Source of the DNA: Rubrivivax sp.
GTDB lineage: Bacteria > Pseudomonadota > Gammaproteobacteria > Burkholderiales > Burkholderiaceae_C
Reading direction: 5' to 3'
NCBI GenBank assembly: GCA_027491255.1
Contig: JAIXWM010000074.1
Coordinates: 1 to 57,723 of the forward strand
Length of the DNA stretch: 57,723 nucleotides
Shown here one piece after another: positions 17,401 through 25,610 of this stretch (the first letter of the stretch is position 1; every line of letters begins with the position of its first letter). The translations under genes and the position numbers were made by a program. The notes under the pieces were generated by a model, which searched no databases, was not told the origin of the DNA, and worked only from the letters and a program-made list of their open reading frames with translations.

Positions 17401-18213
17401 ATGACCTCACTGTCCACAGACGCCCCCGCGCCGCTGCTCGTCACCCGGGACGGTGGCGTGTGCACGCTCACGCTGAACCGTCCATCGGCGTTGAACAGCT
17501 TCACCGTCGAGATGCACGGCTTGCTGCTGCCGGCGCTCGAGCAGGCGGCCGCAGACCCCGAGGTTCGGGTGGTGGTGCTCACCGGTGCGGGCCGCGGCTT
17601 CTGCGCCGGCCAGGACCTGAACGACCCGGCGATGGCCCCGAAGGACGGCGGCGCGCCCGATGTCGGCGACGTCGTCGCCCGCTACTACCGCCCGCTGGCG
17701 AACCGGGTGCGCACGATGCCGGTGCCGGTGATCGCGGCGGTCAACGGCGTGGCCGCCGGCGCCGGCGCCAACCTGGCGTTGTGCTGCGACATCGTCGTGG
17801 CGGCGCGCAGCGCGAGCTTCATCCAGGCCTTCAGCAAGATCGGCCTCGTGCCCGACTGCGGCGGCACCTGGCTGCTGCCCCGGCTGGTGGGCCGGGCCCA
17901 CGCGCTGGCGCTGGCGATGACCGGCGACAAGCTGCCGGCCGAGGAGGCCGCGCGCATCGGCCTGATCTGGCGCTGCGTCGACGACGCCGCCTTCGCCACC
18001 GAGGTGCAGGCCACGGCGGCACGCCTGGCCAAGATGCCCGCGCGCGCGCTGGCCGAGACCCGGCGCCTGGTCGACGAGGCGACGACGCTGGGCTTCGACG
18101 CCGGCCTGGTGGCCGAGGCGCAGTCCCAGGGCGCGCTTGGCACAGCGCACGACTTTGCCGAGGGCGTGGCCGCCTTCCGCGACAAGCGTGCCCCCGTCTT
18201 CACCGACCGCTGA
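17401..18213 (+). CDS. paaG: 2-(1,2-epoxy-1,2-dihydrophenyl)acetyl-CoA isomerase
   Basis: A 270-residue crotonase-fold enzyme that converts the ring-1,2-epoxide of phenylacetyl-CoA to the oxepin form. The oxyanion-hole segment GRGFCAGQDLND and the GAGANLALCCDIVVAARSAS / SKIGLVPDCGGTWLLPRLVG region are characteristic of PaaG, including the Asp in PDCGG used for proton transfer. An AGGAG site at 17391-17395 supports the ATG at 17401. It is the first gene of the rightward paa cluster, directly behind the palindromic operator. Confidence 0.95.
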   Translation: MTSLSTDAPAPLLVTRDGGVCTLTLNRPSALNSFTVEMHGLLLPALEQAAADPEVRVVVLTGAGRGFCAGQDLNDPAMAPKDGGAPDVGDVVARYYRPLANRVRTMPVPVIAAVNGVAAGAGANLALCCDIVVAARSASFIQAFSKIGLVPDCGGTWLLPRLVGRAHALALAMTGDKLPAEEAARIGLIWRCVDDAAFATEVQATAARLAKMPARALAETRRLVDEATTLGFDAGLVAEAQSQGALGTAHDFAEGVAAFRDKRAPVFTDR

Positions 18214-18223
18214 GGCCCCCGCG

Positions 18224-18682
18224 GTGACTGCCACCCCGCAACGGATCGCCGAGGCCGCGCGCGACGCGATGCTGAAGGGTGACCGCTCGACCAAGGCCCT
18301 GGGCATCTGCATCGAGTCGGTGGGCCCGGGCACCTGCACCGCGACGATGACGGTGCGCGAGGACATGCTCAACGGCCACGCCATCTGCCACGGCGGCCTG
18401 ATCTCCACCTTGGCCGACAGTGCATTTGCGTTCGCCTGCAACGGCTACAACGAGATCACCGTGGCCTCGGGCTTCGACATCAACCTGCTGGCCGCCGCCC
18501 GACTGGGCGACGTGCTGACGGCGCAGGCGGTGGAGGTGAGCAAGTCGGGGCGCACCGGCGTGTACGACGTCACCGTGCGCAACCAGCGCGGCGAGACGGT
18601 GGCGGCATTCCGCGGCCGCTCCTACACGATGAAGGGCAAGCCCCTGGTCGAGGGCCTGCCGATGGGACGCCAGGGCGGCTGA
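18224..18682 (+). CDS. paaI: Hydroxyphenylacetyl-CoA thioesterase
   Basis: A 152-residue hot-dog-fold thioesterase. The family signature NGHAICHGGLISTLADSAFA is present, with the catalytic Asp in LADSAF. PaaI hydrolyses ring-hydroxylated or otherwise dead-end phenylacetyl-CoA derivatives and so returns CoA when the paa route stalls. The likely start is GTG at 18224, ten bases after the paaG stop; the frame is open upstream inside paaG but carries no family sequence there. Part of the paa operon. Confidence 0.93.
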   Translation: MTATPQRIAEAARDAMLKGDRSTKALGICIESVGPGTCTATMTVREDMLNGHAICHGGLISTLADSAFAFACNGYNEITVASGFDINLLAAARLGDVLTAQAVEVSKSGRTGVYDVTVRNQRGETVAAFRGRSYTMKGKPLVEGLPMGRQGG

Positions 18683-18787
18683 GCCGCCGGGCCCGGCCCC
18701 CGCAGCCCCTCTCAGACCTGCCCCCGCTGCGCCGACCCTGCGCACCGCCAAGGACAAGACCGCGACCGCACGACAGGAGACCCCCCG

Positions 18788-20092
18788 ATGCCCGTCAAGC
18801 ACCCCGCCCCCGGCGACCTGGAGCCGATCGAGCGCGCCAGCCGCGACGAGCTGCAAGCCCTGCAGTTGCAGCGCCTGCAATGGACGCTCGCCCACGCCTA
18901 CGAGAACGTGCCGCACTACCGCCAGGCCTTCGACGCCCGCGGCGTGCACCCCTCGGACTGCCGCACCCTGGCCGATCTGGCGAAGTTCCCCTTCACTGCG
19001 AAGGCCGACTTGCGCGCGAACTACCCCTTCGGCCTGTTCGCGGTGCCGCGCGAGCGCGTCGCGCGCGTCCATGCCTCCTCGGGCACGACGGGCAAGCCCA
19101 CGGTCGTGGGCTATACCCAGAGCGACATCGACCGCTGGGCCGACCTGGTGGCGCGCAGCATCCGCGCGGCCGGCGGTCGCCCGGGCGACCTGATCCACGT
19201 GGCCTACGGCTACGGGCTGTTCACTGGCGGGCTGGGTGCGCACTACGGGGCCGAGAAGCTGGGTTGCACCGTGGTGCCGATGGGCGGCGGCCAGACCGAG
19301 AAGCAGGTGCAGCTGATCGAGGACTTCAAGCCCGACATCATCATGGTGACGCCGAGCTACATGCAGGTCATCATCGAGGAGTTCCGCCGCCAGGGCAAGG
19401 ACCCGTCGGCGATGTCGGTGCTGGTCGGCATCTTCGGCGCCGAGCCCTGGACCGAGGAGATGCGCCGCGACATCGAGCGCGCCGCCGGCATCGACGCCGT
19501 GGACATCTACGGCCTGAGCGAGGTCATGGGCCCGGGCGTGGCCAGCGAGTGCGTCGAGACCAAGGACGGCCCGGTGATCTGGGAGGACCATTTCTACCCC
19601 GAGATCATCGACCCGGTCACGGGCGAGGTGCTGCCCGACGGCAGCGAGGGCGAGCTGGTCTTCACGACGCTGATGAAGGAGGCGCTGCCGGTGATCCGCT
19701 ACCGCACGCGCGACCTGACGCGGCTGCTGCCGCCCACGGCTCGCAGCATGCGCCGCATGGGCAAGATCGTGGGCCGCAGCGACGACATGCTGATCATCCG
19801 CGGCGTCAACATGTTCCCGACCCAGGTCGAGGAACTGGTGCTGCAGCAGGGGCAGCTGTCGGGCCACTACCAGATCGTGGTCACGCGCGAGGCCCTGCTG
19901 GACGAGGTGCTGGTGCGCTGCGAGCTGCAGCCGGCCTTCCTGTCGGCCGACCGCGGCGCGGTGGCGCGAGAACTGCAGCACCGCATCAAGACCTTGATCG
20001 GAGTCAGCACGCGGGTCGACGTGCTGGACCCGAATGGCATCGAACGCTCGCAGGGCAAGGCCCGGCGTGTGATCGATCAGCGGCCGAAGTGA
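18788..20092 (+). CDS. paaK: Phenylacetate--CoA ligase
   Basis: A 434-residue AMP-forming ligase that activates phenylacetate with CoA and ATP, the first step of the pathway. The ATP loop SSGTTGKPTVVGYT, the A5-type motif DIYGLSEVMGPG and the C-terminal RSDDMLIIRGVNMFPTQVEE match PaaK closely, and the length is standard. AGGAG at 18775-18779 supports the start. A 105-base gap separates it from paaI. A 7-bp stem (GACGGTC / GACCGTC) overlaps the stop codon. Confidence 0.96.
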   Translation: MPVKHPAPGDLEPIERASRDELQALQLQRLQWTLAHAYENVPHYRQAFDARGVHPSDCRTLADLAKFPFTAKADLRANYPFGLFAVPRERVARVHASSGTTGKPTVVGYTQSDIDRWADLVARSIRAAGGRPGDLIHVAYGYGLFTGGLGAHYGAEKLGCTVVPMGGGQTEKQVQLIEDFKPDIIMVTPSYMQVIIEEFRRQGKDPSAMSVLVGIFGAEPWTEEMRRDIERAAGIDAVDIYGLSEVMGPGVASECVETKDGPVIWEDHFYPEIIDPVTGEVLPDGSEGELVFTTLMKEALPVIRYRTRDLTRLLPPTARSMRRMGKIVGRSDDMLIIRGVNMFPTQVEELVLQQGQLSGHYQIVVTREALLDEVLVRCELQPAFLSADRGAVARELQHRIKTLIGVSTRVDVLDPNGIERSQGKARRVIDQRPK

Positions 20093-20111
20093 CGGTCCGA
20101 CCGAGACCGTC
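20091..20111 (+). terminator. Small hairpin at the paaK stop codon
   Basis: GACGGTC at 20091-20097 pairs with GACCGTC at 20105-20111 across a 7-base loop, overlapping the TGA of paaK. There is no T-run. It could attenuate transcription or stabilise the message between paaK and paaA. Confidence 0.3.
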
Positions 20112-20191
20112 GGGCGACGCTGTCTGCCCCCATCCGACGTGAAGCAGCGCAGGATCAAGACCGGTCACTGACCCCGAACAAAGGAGGACCC

Positions 20192-21193
20192 ATGTACACC
20201 CAAGCCATGGACATCGCCCCGAAGGAAGAGCGCAAGGTCGTGCGCTCGCTCGAGGAGGCGGAGCTCGAGCGCCGCTTCGACGCCAAGATCGACGCCGGCG
20301 ACTTCATCGAGGCCAAGGACTGGATGCCCGAGCACTACCGCAAGACGCTCGTGCGCCAGATCAGCCAGCATGCCCACTCCGAGATCGTCGGCATGCTGCC
20401 CGAGGGCAACTGGGTCACGCGCGCGCCCACGCTCAAGCGCAAGACCATCCTGCTGGCCAAGATCCAGGACGAGGCCGGCCACGGCCTGTACCTGTACTCG
20501 GCCGCCGAGACCCTGGGCACCAGCCGCGACGAGATGCTGGCCGCGCTGCACAGCGGCAAGGCCAAGTACAGCTCGATCTTCAACTACCCCACGCTCACCT
20601 GGGCTGACGTCGGCGTCATCGGCTGGCTGGTCGACGGCGCGGCCATCATGAACCAGGTGCCTCTGACGCGCTGCTCCTATGCTCCCTACGCGCGCGCCAT
20701 GGTGCGCATCTGCCGCGAGGAGAGCTTCCACCAGCGCCAGGGCTTCGACGCGCTGAACGTGATGATGCGCGAGGGCACGCCCGAGCAGCGCGCCATGGTG
20801 CAGGACGCCACCAACCGCTGGTGGTGGCCCAGCCTGATGATGTTTGGCCCGCCGGATGGCGAGAGCGTCCATGGGGCGCAGTCGGCACGCTGGGGCATCA
20901 AGCGCATCAGCAACGACGACCTGCGGCAGAAGTTCATCGACGCCACCGCCGAGCAGGCCAAGGTGCTGGGCGTCACGCTGCCCGACCCCGAACTGAAGTG
21001 GAACGAGGCGCGTGGCCACCACGACTTCGGCCCCATCGACTGGACCGAGTTCTGGCGCGTCGTCGGCGGCGACGGCCCGTGCAACCGCGAGCGCCTGGGC
21101 GCCCGTGTCAAGGCCTGGGACGACGGTGCCTGGGTCCGCGACGCCGCACTCGCCCACGCTCGAAAGCAAGTCGCCAAGCAGGAGGCTGCATGA
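20192..21193 (+). CDS. paaA: Ring-1,2-phenylacetyl-CoA epoxidase, catalytic subunit PaaA
   Basis: A 333-residue ferritin-like di-iron oxygenase. Carboxylate-bridge motifs are visible as DEAGHG (in [14 protein letters not shown]) and EESFHQ (in [14 protein letters not shown]). With PaaC it inserts one oxygen atom into the ring of phenylacetyl-CoA. A strong AAGGAGG at 20181-20187 precedes the ATG. The stop overlaps the ATG of a 21-codon ORF (ATGA at 21190-21193) that leads into paaB. Confidence 0.97.
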   Translation: MYTQAMDIAPKEERKVVRSLEEAELERRFDAKIDAGDFIEAKDWMPEHYRKTLVRQISQHAHSEIVGMLPEGNWVTRAPTLKRKTILLAKIQDEAGHGLYLYSAAETLGTSRDEMLAALHSGKAKYSSIFNYPTLTWADVGVIGWLVDGAAIMNQVPLTRCSYAPYARAMVRICREESFHQRQGFDALNVMMREGTPEQRAMVQDATNRWWWPSLMMFGPPDGESVHGAQSARWGIKRISNDDLRQKFIDATAEQAKVLGVTLPDPELKWNEARGHHDFGPIDWTEFWRVVGGDGPCNRERLGARVKAWDDGAWVRDAALAHARKQVAKQEAA

Positions 21194-21255
21194 GCGCGCT
21201 CGGCCGCCCCCAGGCGCTCACCGAGCAACACGCAGCGCAGAGGACAGTGCAATGA
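21190..21255 (+). CDS. 21-codon ORF coupled to both paaA and paaB
   Basis: The ATG at 21190 overlaps the paaA stop in ATGA and sits behind a good GGAGG at 21181-21185. The frame runs 21 codons (starting [13 protein letters not shown]) and its TGA at 21253-21255 overlaps the paaB ATG at 21252, again as ATGA. The peptide has no recognisable domain. It may be a coupling device that passes ribosomes from paaA to paaB, a small protein, or a chance frame. I favour a coupling role. Confidence 0.4.
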   Translation: MSALGRPQALTEQHAAQRTVQ

Positions 21256-21587
21256 GCACCAGCACCCCCCCGAAATCTCCCTCTCCCCAGGCCCTGGAAG
21301 CCGCGGCGCGCGAATGGCCGCTGTGGGAAGTCTTCGTCCGGCCCAAGGCTGGCCTGGACCACAAGCACTGCGGCAGCCTGCATGCCGCCGACGCCGCGAT
21401 GGCGGTGCAGATGGCGCGCGAGGTCTACACCCGGCGCCAGGAGGGCAGCAGCATCTGGGTCGTGCCCTCGAGCCAGATCACGGCGTCCGACCCCGGCGAC
21501 AAGGACATGTACTTCGACCCGATGGAAGACAAGGTCTACCGCCACCCCACGTTCTACGAGCTGCCCGAGGCCGTCAACCACATGTGA
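21252..21587 (+). CDS. paaB: Phenylacetyl-CoA epoxidase subunit PaaB
   Basis: A 111-residue subunit of the epoxidase. The family core WPLWEVFVRPKAGLDHKHCG, LHAADAAMAVQMAREVYTRR and the C-terminal DKVYRHPTFYELPEAVNHM are all present. PaaB has no catalytic site; it bridges PaaAC heterodimers. The protein is about 16 residues longer at the N-terminus than the usual ~95, with a Ser/Pro-rich leader. AGAGGA before 21252 gives a modest ribosome site, and the start overlaps the preceding mini-ORF. Confidence 0.95.
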   Translation: MSTSTPPKSPSPQALEAAAREWPLWEVFVRPKAGLDHKHCGSLHAADAAMAVQMAREVYTRRQEGSSIWVVPSSQITASDPGDKDMYFDPMEDKVYRHPTFYELPEAVNHM

Positions 21588-21621
21588 GGCCGGCCGCCGC
21601 GCCGCCGCCCAGGAGCAAGCC

Positions 21622-22515
21622 ATGACCCCTGCCATCCTCACGCCCGGCGGCGCCGGCGCCCCCGGCGCCTTGCCGCCAGCCTGGGCCGTGGCCCCCGCCA
21701 CCGCTGCAGCGGCGCGGGCCGCGTCCATCGCGCCCGGCGCGGCGCCCACGGTGCGCTACGTGCTGCGTCTGGCCGACACCTGCCTGATCCACGCCCAGCG
21801 CCTGGGCGAGTGGTGCGGCCACGGGCCCATCCTCGAGGAGGACATCGCGCTGACCAACCTCTCGCTGGACCTGCTGGGCCAGGCGCGGGCGCTGCTGACG
21901 CACGCCGGCCAGCTGGACGGCCAGGGTCATGACGAGGACCAGCTCGCCTTCCTGCGCGAGGAGCGCGACTACCTGAACCTGACGCTGGTGGAGCAGCCCT
22001 CGCGCCGCAGCAGCGCGCACGCCCCGGGTGGCGACTTCGCCGACGTGGTGGTGCGCAACCTGCTGCTGTCGCAGTGGCTGCTGCAGCACTGGCAGGCGCT
22101 GCGCAGCTCGTGCGATGCCGAGCTTGCCGCCATCGCCGGCAAGGCGCTGAAGGAGGCGCGCTACCACGTCGAGCACGCGGCGCAGTGGGTCGTGCGCCTG
22201 GGTGACGGCACCGAGGAATCGGCCGCGCGCATGCGCGCGGCGCTGGCGCACGCCTGGCCCTACACCCACGAGATGTTCGTCGATGACGAGGTCGACGCCT
22301 GCGCCGAGGCCAACGGCCTGGGCCCGCGCCGCAGCAGCCTGCGCGAGGCCTGGCGCGCAGCCATCGGCGCCGTGCTGGTCGAAGCCCGTCTGGCCCTGCC
22401 GGCCGACACCGCCTTCATCAGCACCGGCAGCCGCGGCGTCCACAGCGAGCACCTGGGCTTCATCCTTGCCGAGATGCAGTACCTGCAGCGCGCCTACCCG
22501 GGCGGGAAGTGGTGA
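21622..22515 (+). CDS. paaC: Phenylacetyl-CoA epoxidase structural subunit PaaC
   Basis: A 297-residue ferritin-like subunit that pairs with PaaA. Family sequence starts at about residue 45 with VRYVLRLADTCLIHAQRLGE, then EEDIALTNLSLDLLGQARAL and GKALKEARYHVEHAAQWVVR. The first ~44 residues are an Ala/Pro-rich extension not seen in typical PaaC (~250 residues). AGGAG at 21611-21615 supports the ATG at 21622, though an internal GTG nearer residue 43 would restore a normal length. The stop overlaps the paaD start. Confidence 0.94.
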   Translation: MTPAILTPGGAGAPGALPPAWAVAPATAAAARAASIAPGAAPTVRYVLRLADTCLIHAQRLGEWCGHGPILEEDIALTNLSLDLLGQARALLTHAGQLDGQGHDEDQLAFLREERDYLNLTLVEQPSRRSSAHAPGGDFADVVVRNLLLSQWLLQHWQALRSSCDAELAAIAGKALKEARYHVEHAAQWVVRLGDGTEESAARMRAALAHAWPYTHEMFVDDEVDACAEANGLGPRRSSLREAWRAAIGAVLVEARLALPADTAFISTGSRGVHSEHLGFILAEMQYLQRAYPGGKW

Positions 22516-23069
22516 GCAGCCTCTCCGATCGCGAGTCGGCGATCGCCCGCCCGGCCGCCTTGGCAGCAACGCAGGCCGACCGCACCGCGGCGGCCTGGTC
22601 GGTGCTCGACGGCGTGCCCGACCCCGAGGTGCCGGCGCTGTCGGTGCGCGACCTGGGCATCGTGCGCGACGTCGTCTGCAGCGAGGCGGGCACGGAGGTC
22701 GTCGTGACGCCCACCTACTCGGGCTGCCCGGCCACCGAGGTCATCGCCGACAGCGTGCGCACCGCGCTCGAGGATGCCGGCTTCGGCCCGGCGACGGTGA
22801 CGCTGCGCCGCGCCCCGGCCTGGACCACCGACTGGATCAGCGCCGAGGGCCGGCGCAAGCTGCGCGAGTACGGCATCGCGCCGCCGGGCCCGGCCGAGCC
22901 GGAGGCGGGCGCGGCAGTGCCGATCCGCATCCGCCCGCGCAGCATCGACTGTCCGCGCTGCGGCAGCGCGCAGACCGAGCGCCTGTCGGCCTTCGGCTCC
23001 ACCGCCTGCAAGGCGCTGTACCGCTGCCTGGCCTGCCGTGAGCCCTTCGAGCACTTCAAGCCGATCTGA
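22512..23069 (+). CDS. paaD: Phenylacetate pathway Fe-S assembly protein PaaD
   Basis: A 185-residue protein of the MIP18/DUF59 family needed for a functional epoxidase, probably for metal or cluster maturation. The DUF59 core reads VPDPEVPALSVRDLGIVRDV and TPTYSGCPATEVI; the C-terminus has the zinc-ribbon-like CPRCGSAQTERLS..CKALYRCLAC specific to PaaD. Two adjacent GTG codons (22509 and 22512) can serve as start; 22512 gives a GTGA overlap with paaC and is preferred. Position between paaC and paaE is standard. Confidence 0.94.
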   Translation: MSSLSDRESAIARPAALAATQADRTAAAWSVLDGVPDPEVPALSVRDLGIVRDVVCSEAGTEVVVTPTYSGCPATEVIADSVRTALEDAGFGPATVTLRRAPAWTTDWISAEGRRKLREYGIAPPGPAEPEAGAAVPIRIRPRSIDCPRCGSAQTERLSAFGSTACKALYRCLACREPFEHFKPI

Positions 23070-23089
23070 CCCTCCACCGGAACGACGCG

Positions 23090-24181
23090 ATGAGCGGACT
23101 GCACTTCCACCCCCTGACCGTGCGCGAGGTGCGCGCCGAGGCCGACGATGCCGTCGTCGTCACCTTCGACGTGCCCCCGGCGCTGGCGGAGGACTTCCGC
23201 TTCGAGCCCGGGCAGTACCTGACGCTGCGGCGTACGCTCGACGGCCAGGACGTGCGGCGTTCGTACTCGATCTGCGCCGCTGCCGGCGAGCCGCTGCGCG
23301 TGGGGGTGCGCCAGGTGCCGGGCGGGCTGTTCTCGACCTGGCTGCATGGCAGCCTGAAGGCGGGGGACACGCTGGAGGCGATGCAGCCGCAGGGCCGTTT
23401 CGGCGCCGCGCTGGCGGGCCTGGAGGACAGCGCCGCCCCGGTGCACGTACTCGCGGTGGCCGGGGGCAGCGGCGTCACGCCCATCCTGTCGATCTTGCGC
23501 ACCTTGCTCGCGCAGGTGCCGCGGGCGCGCTGCACGCTGCTGTACGGCAACCGCAACGCCTCCTCGACGATGTTCAAGGAGGAACTCGAGGACCTGAAGA
23601 ACCGCCACCTGACGCGGCTGGCGATCCACCCGGTGTTCTCGCGCGAGCAGGTGGACTCGCCGCTGCACGCGGGGCGCCTGGACCGCGAACGCCTGGGGCT
23701 GTTCCTGCGCACGCTCGTCGATCCGCGGCGCGTGGACCACGCCTTCGTCTGCGGCCCGCACGCGCTGAACGACGAGGCCGAGGCGGCGCTGCGCGAGGCC
23801 GGCGTGCCGGCCGAACGCATCCATGTCGAGCGCTTCGGCATCCCGCCCGCGCAGCAGCCCGCGGGCGACGCGCACGCGCGCCGGCAGGGCGACGCCGAGG
23901 GCGCGCGCGTGACGGTGGTGCGCGATGGGCTCGCGCGCGAGGTCGTCTTCGGCCAGGCCGACCCGAGCATCCTGGACGCCGCCGCGCGCGCGGGCATGGA
24001 CGTGCCGTACTCCTGCAAATCGGGCGTGTGCGCCACCTGCCGCGCCAAGGTGCTGGAGGGGCGGGTGCGGATGGACCGCAACTTCGCCCTCGAGAAGGCC
24101 GACCTGGACGCCGGCTTCGTGCTGACCTGCCAGGCGCATCCCTTGACCGAGCGCGTCGTCGTGTCCTTCGACGAGCGTTGA
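23090..24181 (+). CDS. paaE: Phenylacetyl-CoA epoxidase reductase PaaE
   Basis: A 363-residue NAD(P)H oxidoreductase that feeds electrons to the PaaA di-iron site. An FAD domain (FEPGQYLTLRRTLDGQDVRR, then RSYSICAAAG) is followed by an NAD domain (VAGGSGVTPILSILRTLL) and a C-terminal 2Fe-2S ferredoxin (CKSGVCATC plus a later Cys in VLTCQAHP). Length and order match family 1A reductases. It is 20 bases after paaD. Confidence 0.96.
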   Translation: MSGLHFHPLTVREVRAEADDAVVVTFDVPPALAEDFRFEPGQYLTLRRTLDGQDVRRSYSICAAAGEPLRVGVRQVPGGLFSTWLHGSLKAGDTLEAMQPQGRFGAALAGLEDSAAPVHVLAVAGGSGVTPILSILRTLLAQVPRARCTLLYGNRNASSTMFKEELEDLKNRHLTRLAIHPVFSREQVDSPLHAGRLDRERLGLFLRTLVDPRRVDHAFVCGPHALNDEAEAALREAGVPAERIHVERFGIPPAQQPAGDAHARRQGDAEGARVTVVRDGLAREVVFGQADPSILDAAARAGMDVPYSCKSGVCATCRAKVLEGRVRMDRNFALEKADLDAGFVLTCQAHPLTERVVVSFDER

Positions 24182-24199
24182 GCAGGCCCCGCCACCGAC

Positions 24200-24886
24200 A
24201 TGGCCCGCCCGCGCGCCGCCGGCTACGAAATCCACCGGGACCAGATCCGCGCCGCCGCGGCGGCCCTGTTCGCGCGCCTGGGATACACCGCCGCGACGAT
24301 GAGCGGCGTGGCAGCCGCCAGCGGCGTGTCCAAGGCCACGCTGTACCACTATTTCAGCGACAAGCACGCGCTGCTCGAGGACATCGTCAGTACACACGTC
24401 GCCCGTCTGGAGCAACTCGTCGCGCAGCCGCTGCCGCCGCCGGCGGACCACCTGCAGCAGCCGGCCGACGCACGCCTGCGTGCGCTCGTGGGGCGCTTTA
24501 TGCAGGCCTATCAGGGCGCGCAGAACGAGCACCGCGTGCTGACCGAGGACGTGAAGTTCCTGGAGCCGCGGGCGCGAGAGGCGGTGCTGGAGGGCCAGCG
24601 TCGGGTCGTCGCGGCCTTTGCCCAGGGCATCGCGGCCTGCCGACCCGACCTCGACCCGGCGCTGCACAAGCCGCTGGCGATGCTGGTGTTCGGCATGATC
24701 AACTGGACCTTCACGTGGCTGAAGCCCGACGGCGGCCTGACGCACGAAGCGCTGGGGGAGGTCGCAGCCGACCTGCTGCTCGGCGGTCTGCCGGCGGTTC
24801 AGGGCGCAGGTGCGGCCGTGGTCGGGGGCGCGCCGCGGCGGCGGCCCCGGTCGGTTGCAGCGGCGGCCGACCGGATCAGAGGCTGA
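24200..24886 (+). CDS. paaR: TetR-family repressor of the phenylacetate cluster (PaaR)
   Basis: A 228-residue TetR regulator. The N-terminal HTH (RDQIRAAAAALFARLGYTAA, then VSKATLYHYFSDKHALLEDI) is clear; the ligand domain follows from about residue 65. In betaproteobacteria a TetR-type PaaR, rather than the enteric PaaX, represses paa genes and is released by phenylacetyl-CoA. Its place 18 bases after paaE and the palindrome before paaG support this role. The Arg/Ala/Gly-rich C-terminal ~30 residues look unstructured. Repeat copy B begins over its last codons. Confidence 0.88.
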   Translation: MARPRAAGYEIHRDQIRAAAAALFARLGYTAATMSGVAAASGVSKATLYHYFSDKHALLEDIVSTHVARLEQLVAQPLPPPADHLQQPADARLRALVGRFMQAYQGAQNEHRVLTEDVKFLEPRAREAVLEGQRRVVAAFAQGIAACRPDLDPALHKPLAMLVFGMINWTFTWLKPDGGLTHEALGEVAADLLLGGLPAVQGAGAAVVGGAPRRRPRSVAAAADRIRG

Positions 24887-25034
24887 GCGTTTTTCCGCCG
24901 TGCCCGAAAGGCGCGTCCAAACGCCCTGGATCGAGGCGCAAACCACAGCCATAGCACGGGCTATGGCGAGGATTTGCAACGAAGAGCCGGGGTGTTTGGG
25001 CGTGCAGGGCGGGCATGGGGGAAGGACTCTCAGC
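24881..25034 (-). repeat. Dispersed intergenic repeat, copy B
   Basis: Read on the minus strand, this gap between the convergent paaR and PAS-LuxR genes aligns end to end with copy D at 47479-47627. Two blocks are nearly identical: the 20-mer at 24999-25018 against 47490-47509 (one mismatch) and the 27 bases at 24881-24907 against 47601-47627 (two mismatches). The centre holds a perfect hairpin, GCCATAGC (24948-24955) and GCTATGGC (24960-24967), with a 4-base loop. The element occupies essentially the whole intergenic space. Confidence 0.8.
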
Positions 25035-25037
25035 CTC

Positions 25038-25610
25038 TCAGCGGCTGAGCAGCCGGTTCACGAGCTCGGCGCTGGTGGCGGACTGGGTCTTGCGCATCAG
25101 CCGCGAGCGGTAGACCTCGACCGTGCGCGGGCTGATGCCGAGTTGGCGGCCGATGAGCTTGCTCGTCAGGCCTTGGGCCAGCAGCGCGGCGATCTCGCGC
25201 TCGCGGGGCGTGAATTCCAGCTTGAGCACGCGGCGTGAGGAGAGGTCTTCGAAGGCCCAGATGCCCGCGGCATGCGGCGCCGACGTGTCGAGCGCGCGGC
25301 CGCTGACATGGCACCAGAAGAGCTCGCCGTCGAGTCTGCGCATCACGCGCTCGTCGGCGTAGCGCCCCTCGGCGTCCAGGCTGGCCTCGATGCGTTCGCC
25401 GGTTCGCTCGAACTCGTCGGTGCTCGGGTAGAGCAAGGCGAAGGATGCCCCCACCAGGACCTGATGCGTGGAGCGGAACATCGCCAGCAGCTGCCGGTTG
25501 CAGTCGACGATGGTGCGCTCGCGCGACAGCACGAGCCCGATCGGCGCGAACTCGAAGGCGGTGCGGTAGTCGGGCGGCGGCATCGGCGGCGTCGCGCCAG
25601 CGCTCTTCAC
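25038..25610 (-). CDS. PAS-domain LuxR-type transcriptional regulator
   Basis: A 190-residue protein: an N-terminal PAS sensor (FEFAPIGLVLSRERTIVDCN, about residues 12-120) and a C-terminal LuxR HTH (FTPREREIAALLAQGLTSKL, then ISPRTVEVYRSRLMRK). It lacks a receiver, so it probably senses a small ligand directly. The best start is GTG at 25610, which overlaps the thioesterase TGA as GTGA; an ATG nine codons downstream (25583) is the alternative. Coupling to the thioesterase and closeness to scoAB suggest control of a CoA-linked catabolic step, possibly through the inverted repeat at 26092-26122. Confidence 0.85.
   Translation of the reverse strand: MKSAGATPPMPPPDYRTAFEFAPIGLVLSRERTIVDCNRQLLAMFRSTHQVLVGASFALLYPSTDEFERTGERIEASLDAEGRYADERVMRRLDGELFWCHVSGRALDTSAPHAAGIWAFEDLSSRRVLKLEFTPREREIAALLAQGLTSKLIGRQLGISPRTVEVYRSRLMRKTQSATSAELVNRLLSR

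Noticed and set aside
17401..24886. Complete phenylacetate degradation pathway
   Set aside because: paaZ, paaF, paaH and paaJ are not in the window, so only the upper pathway is claimed.
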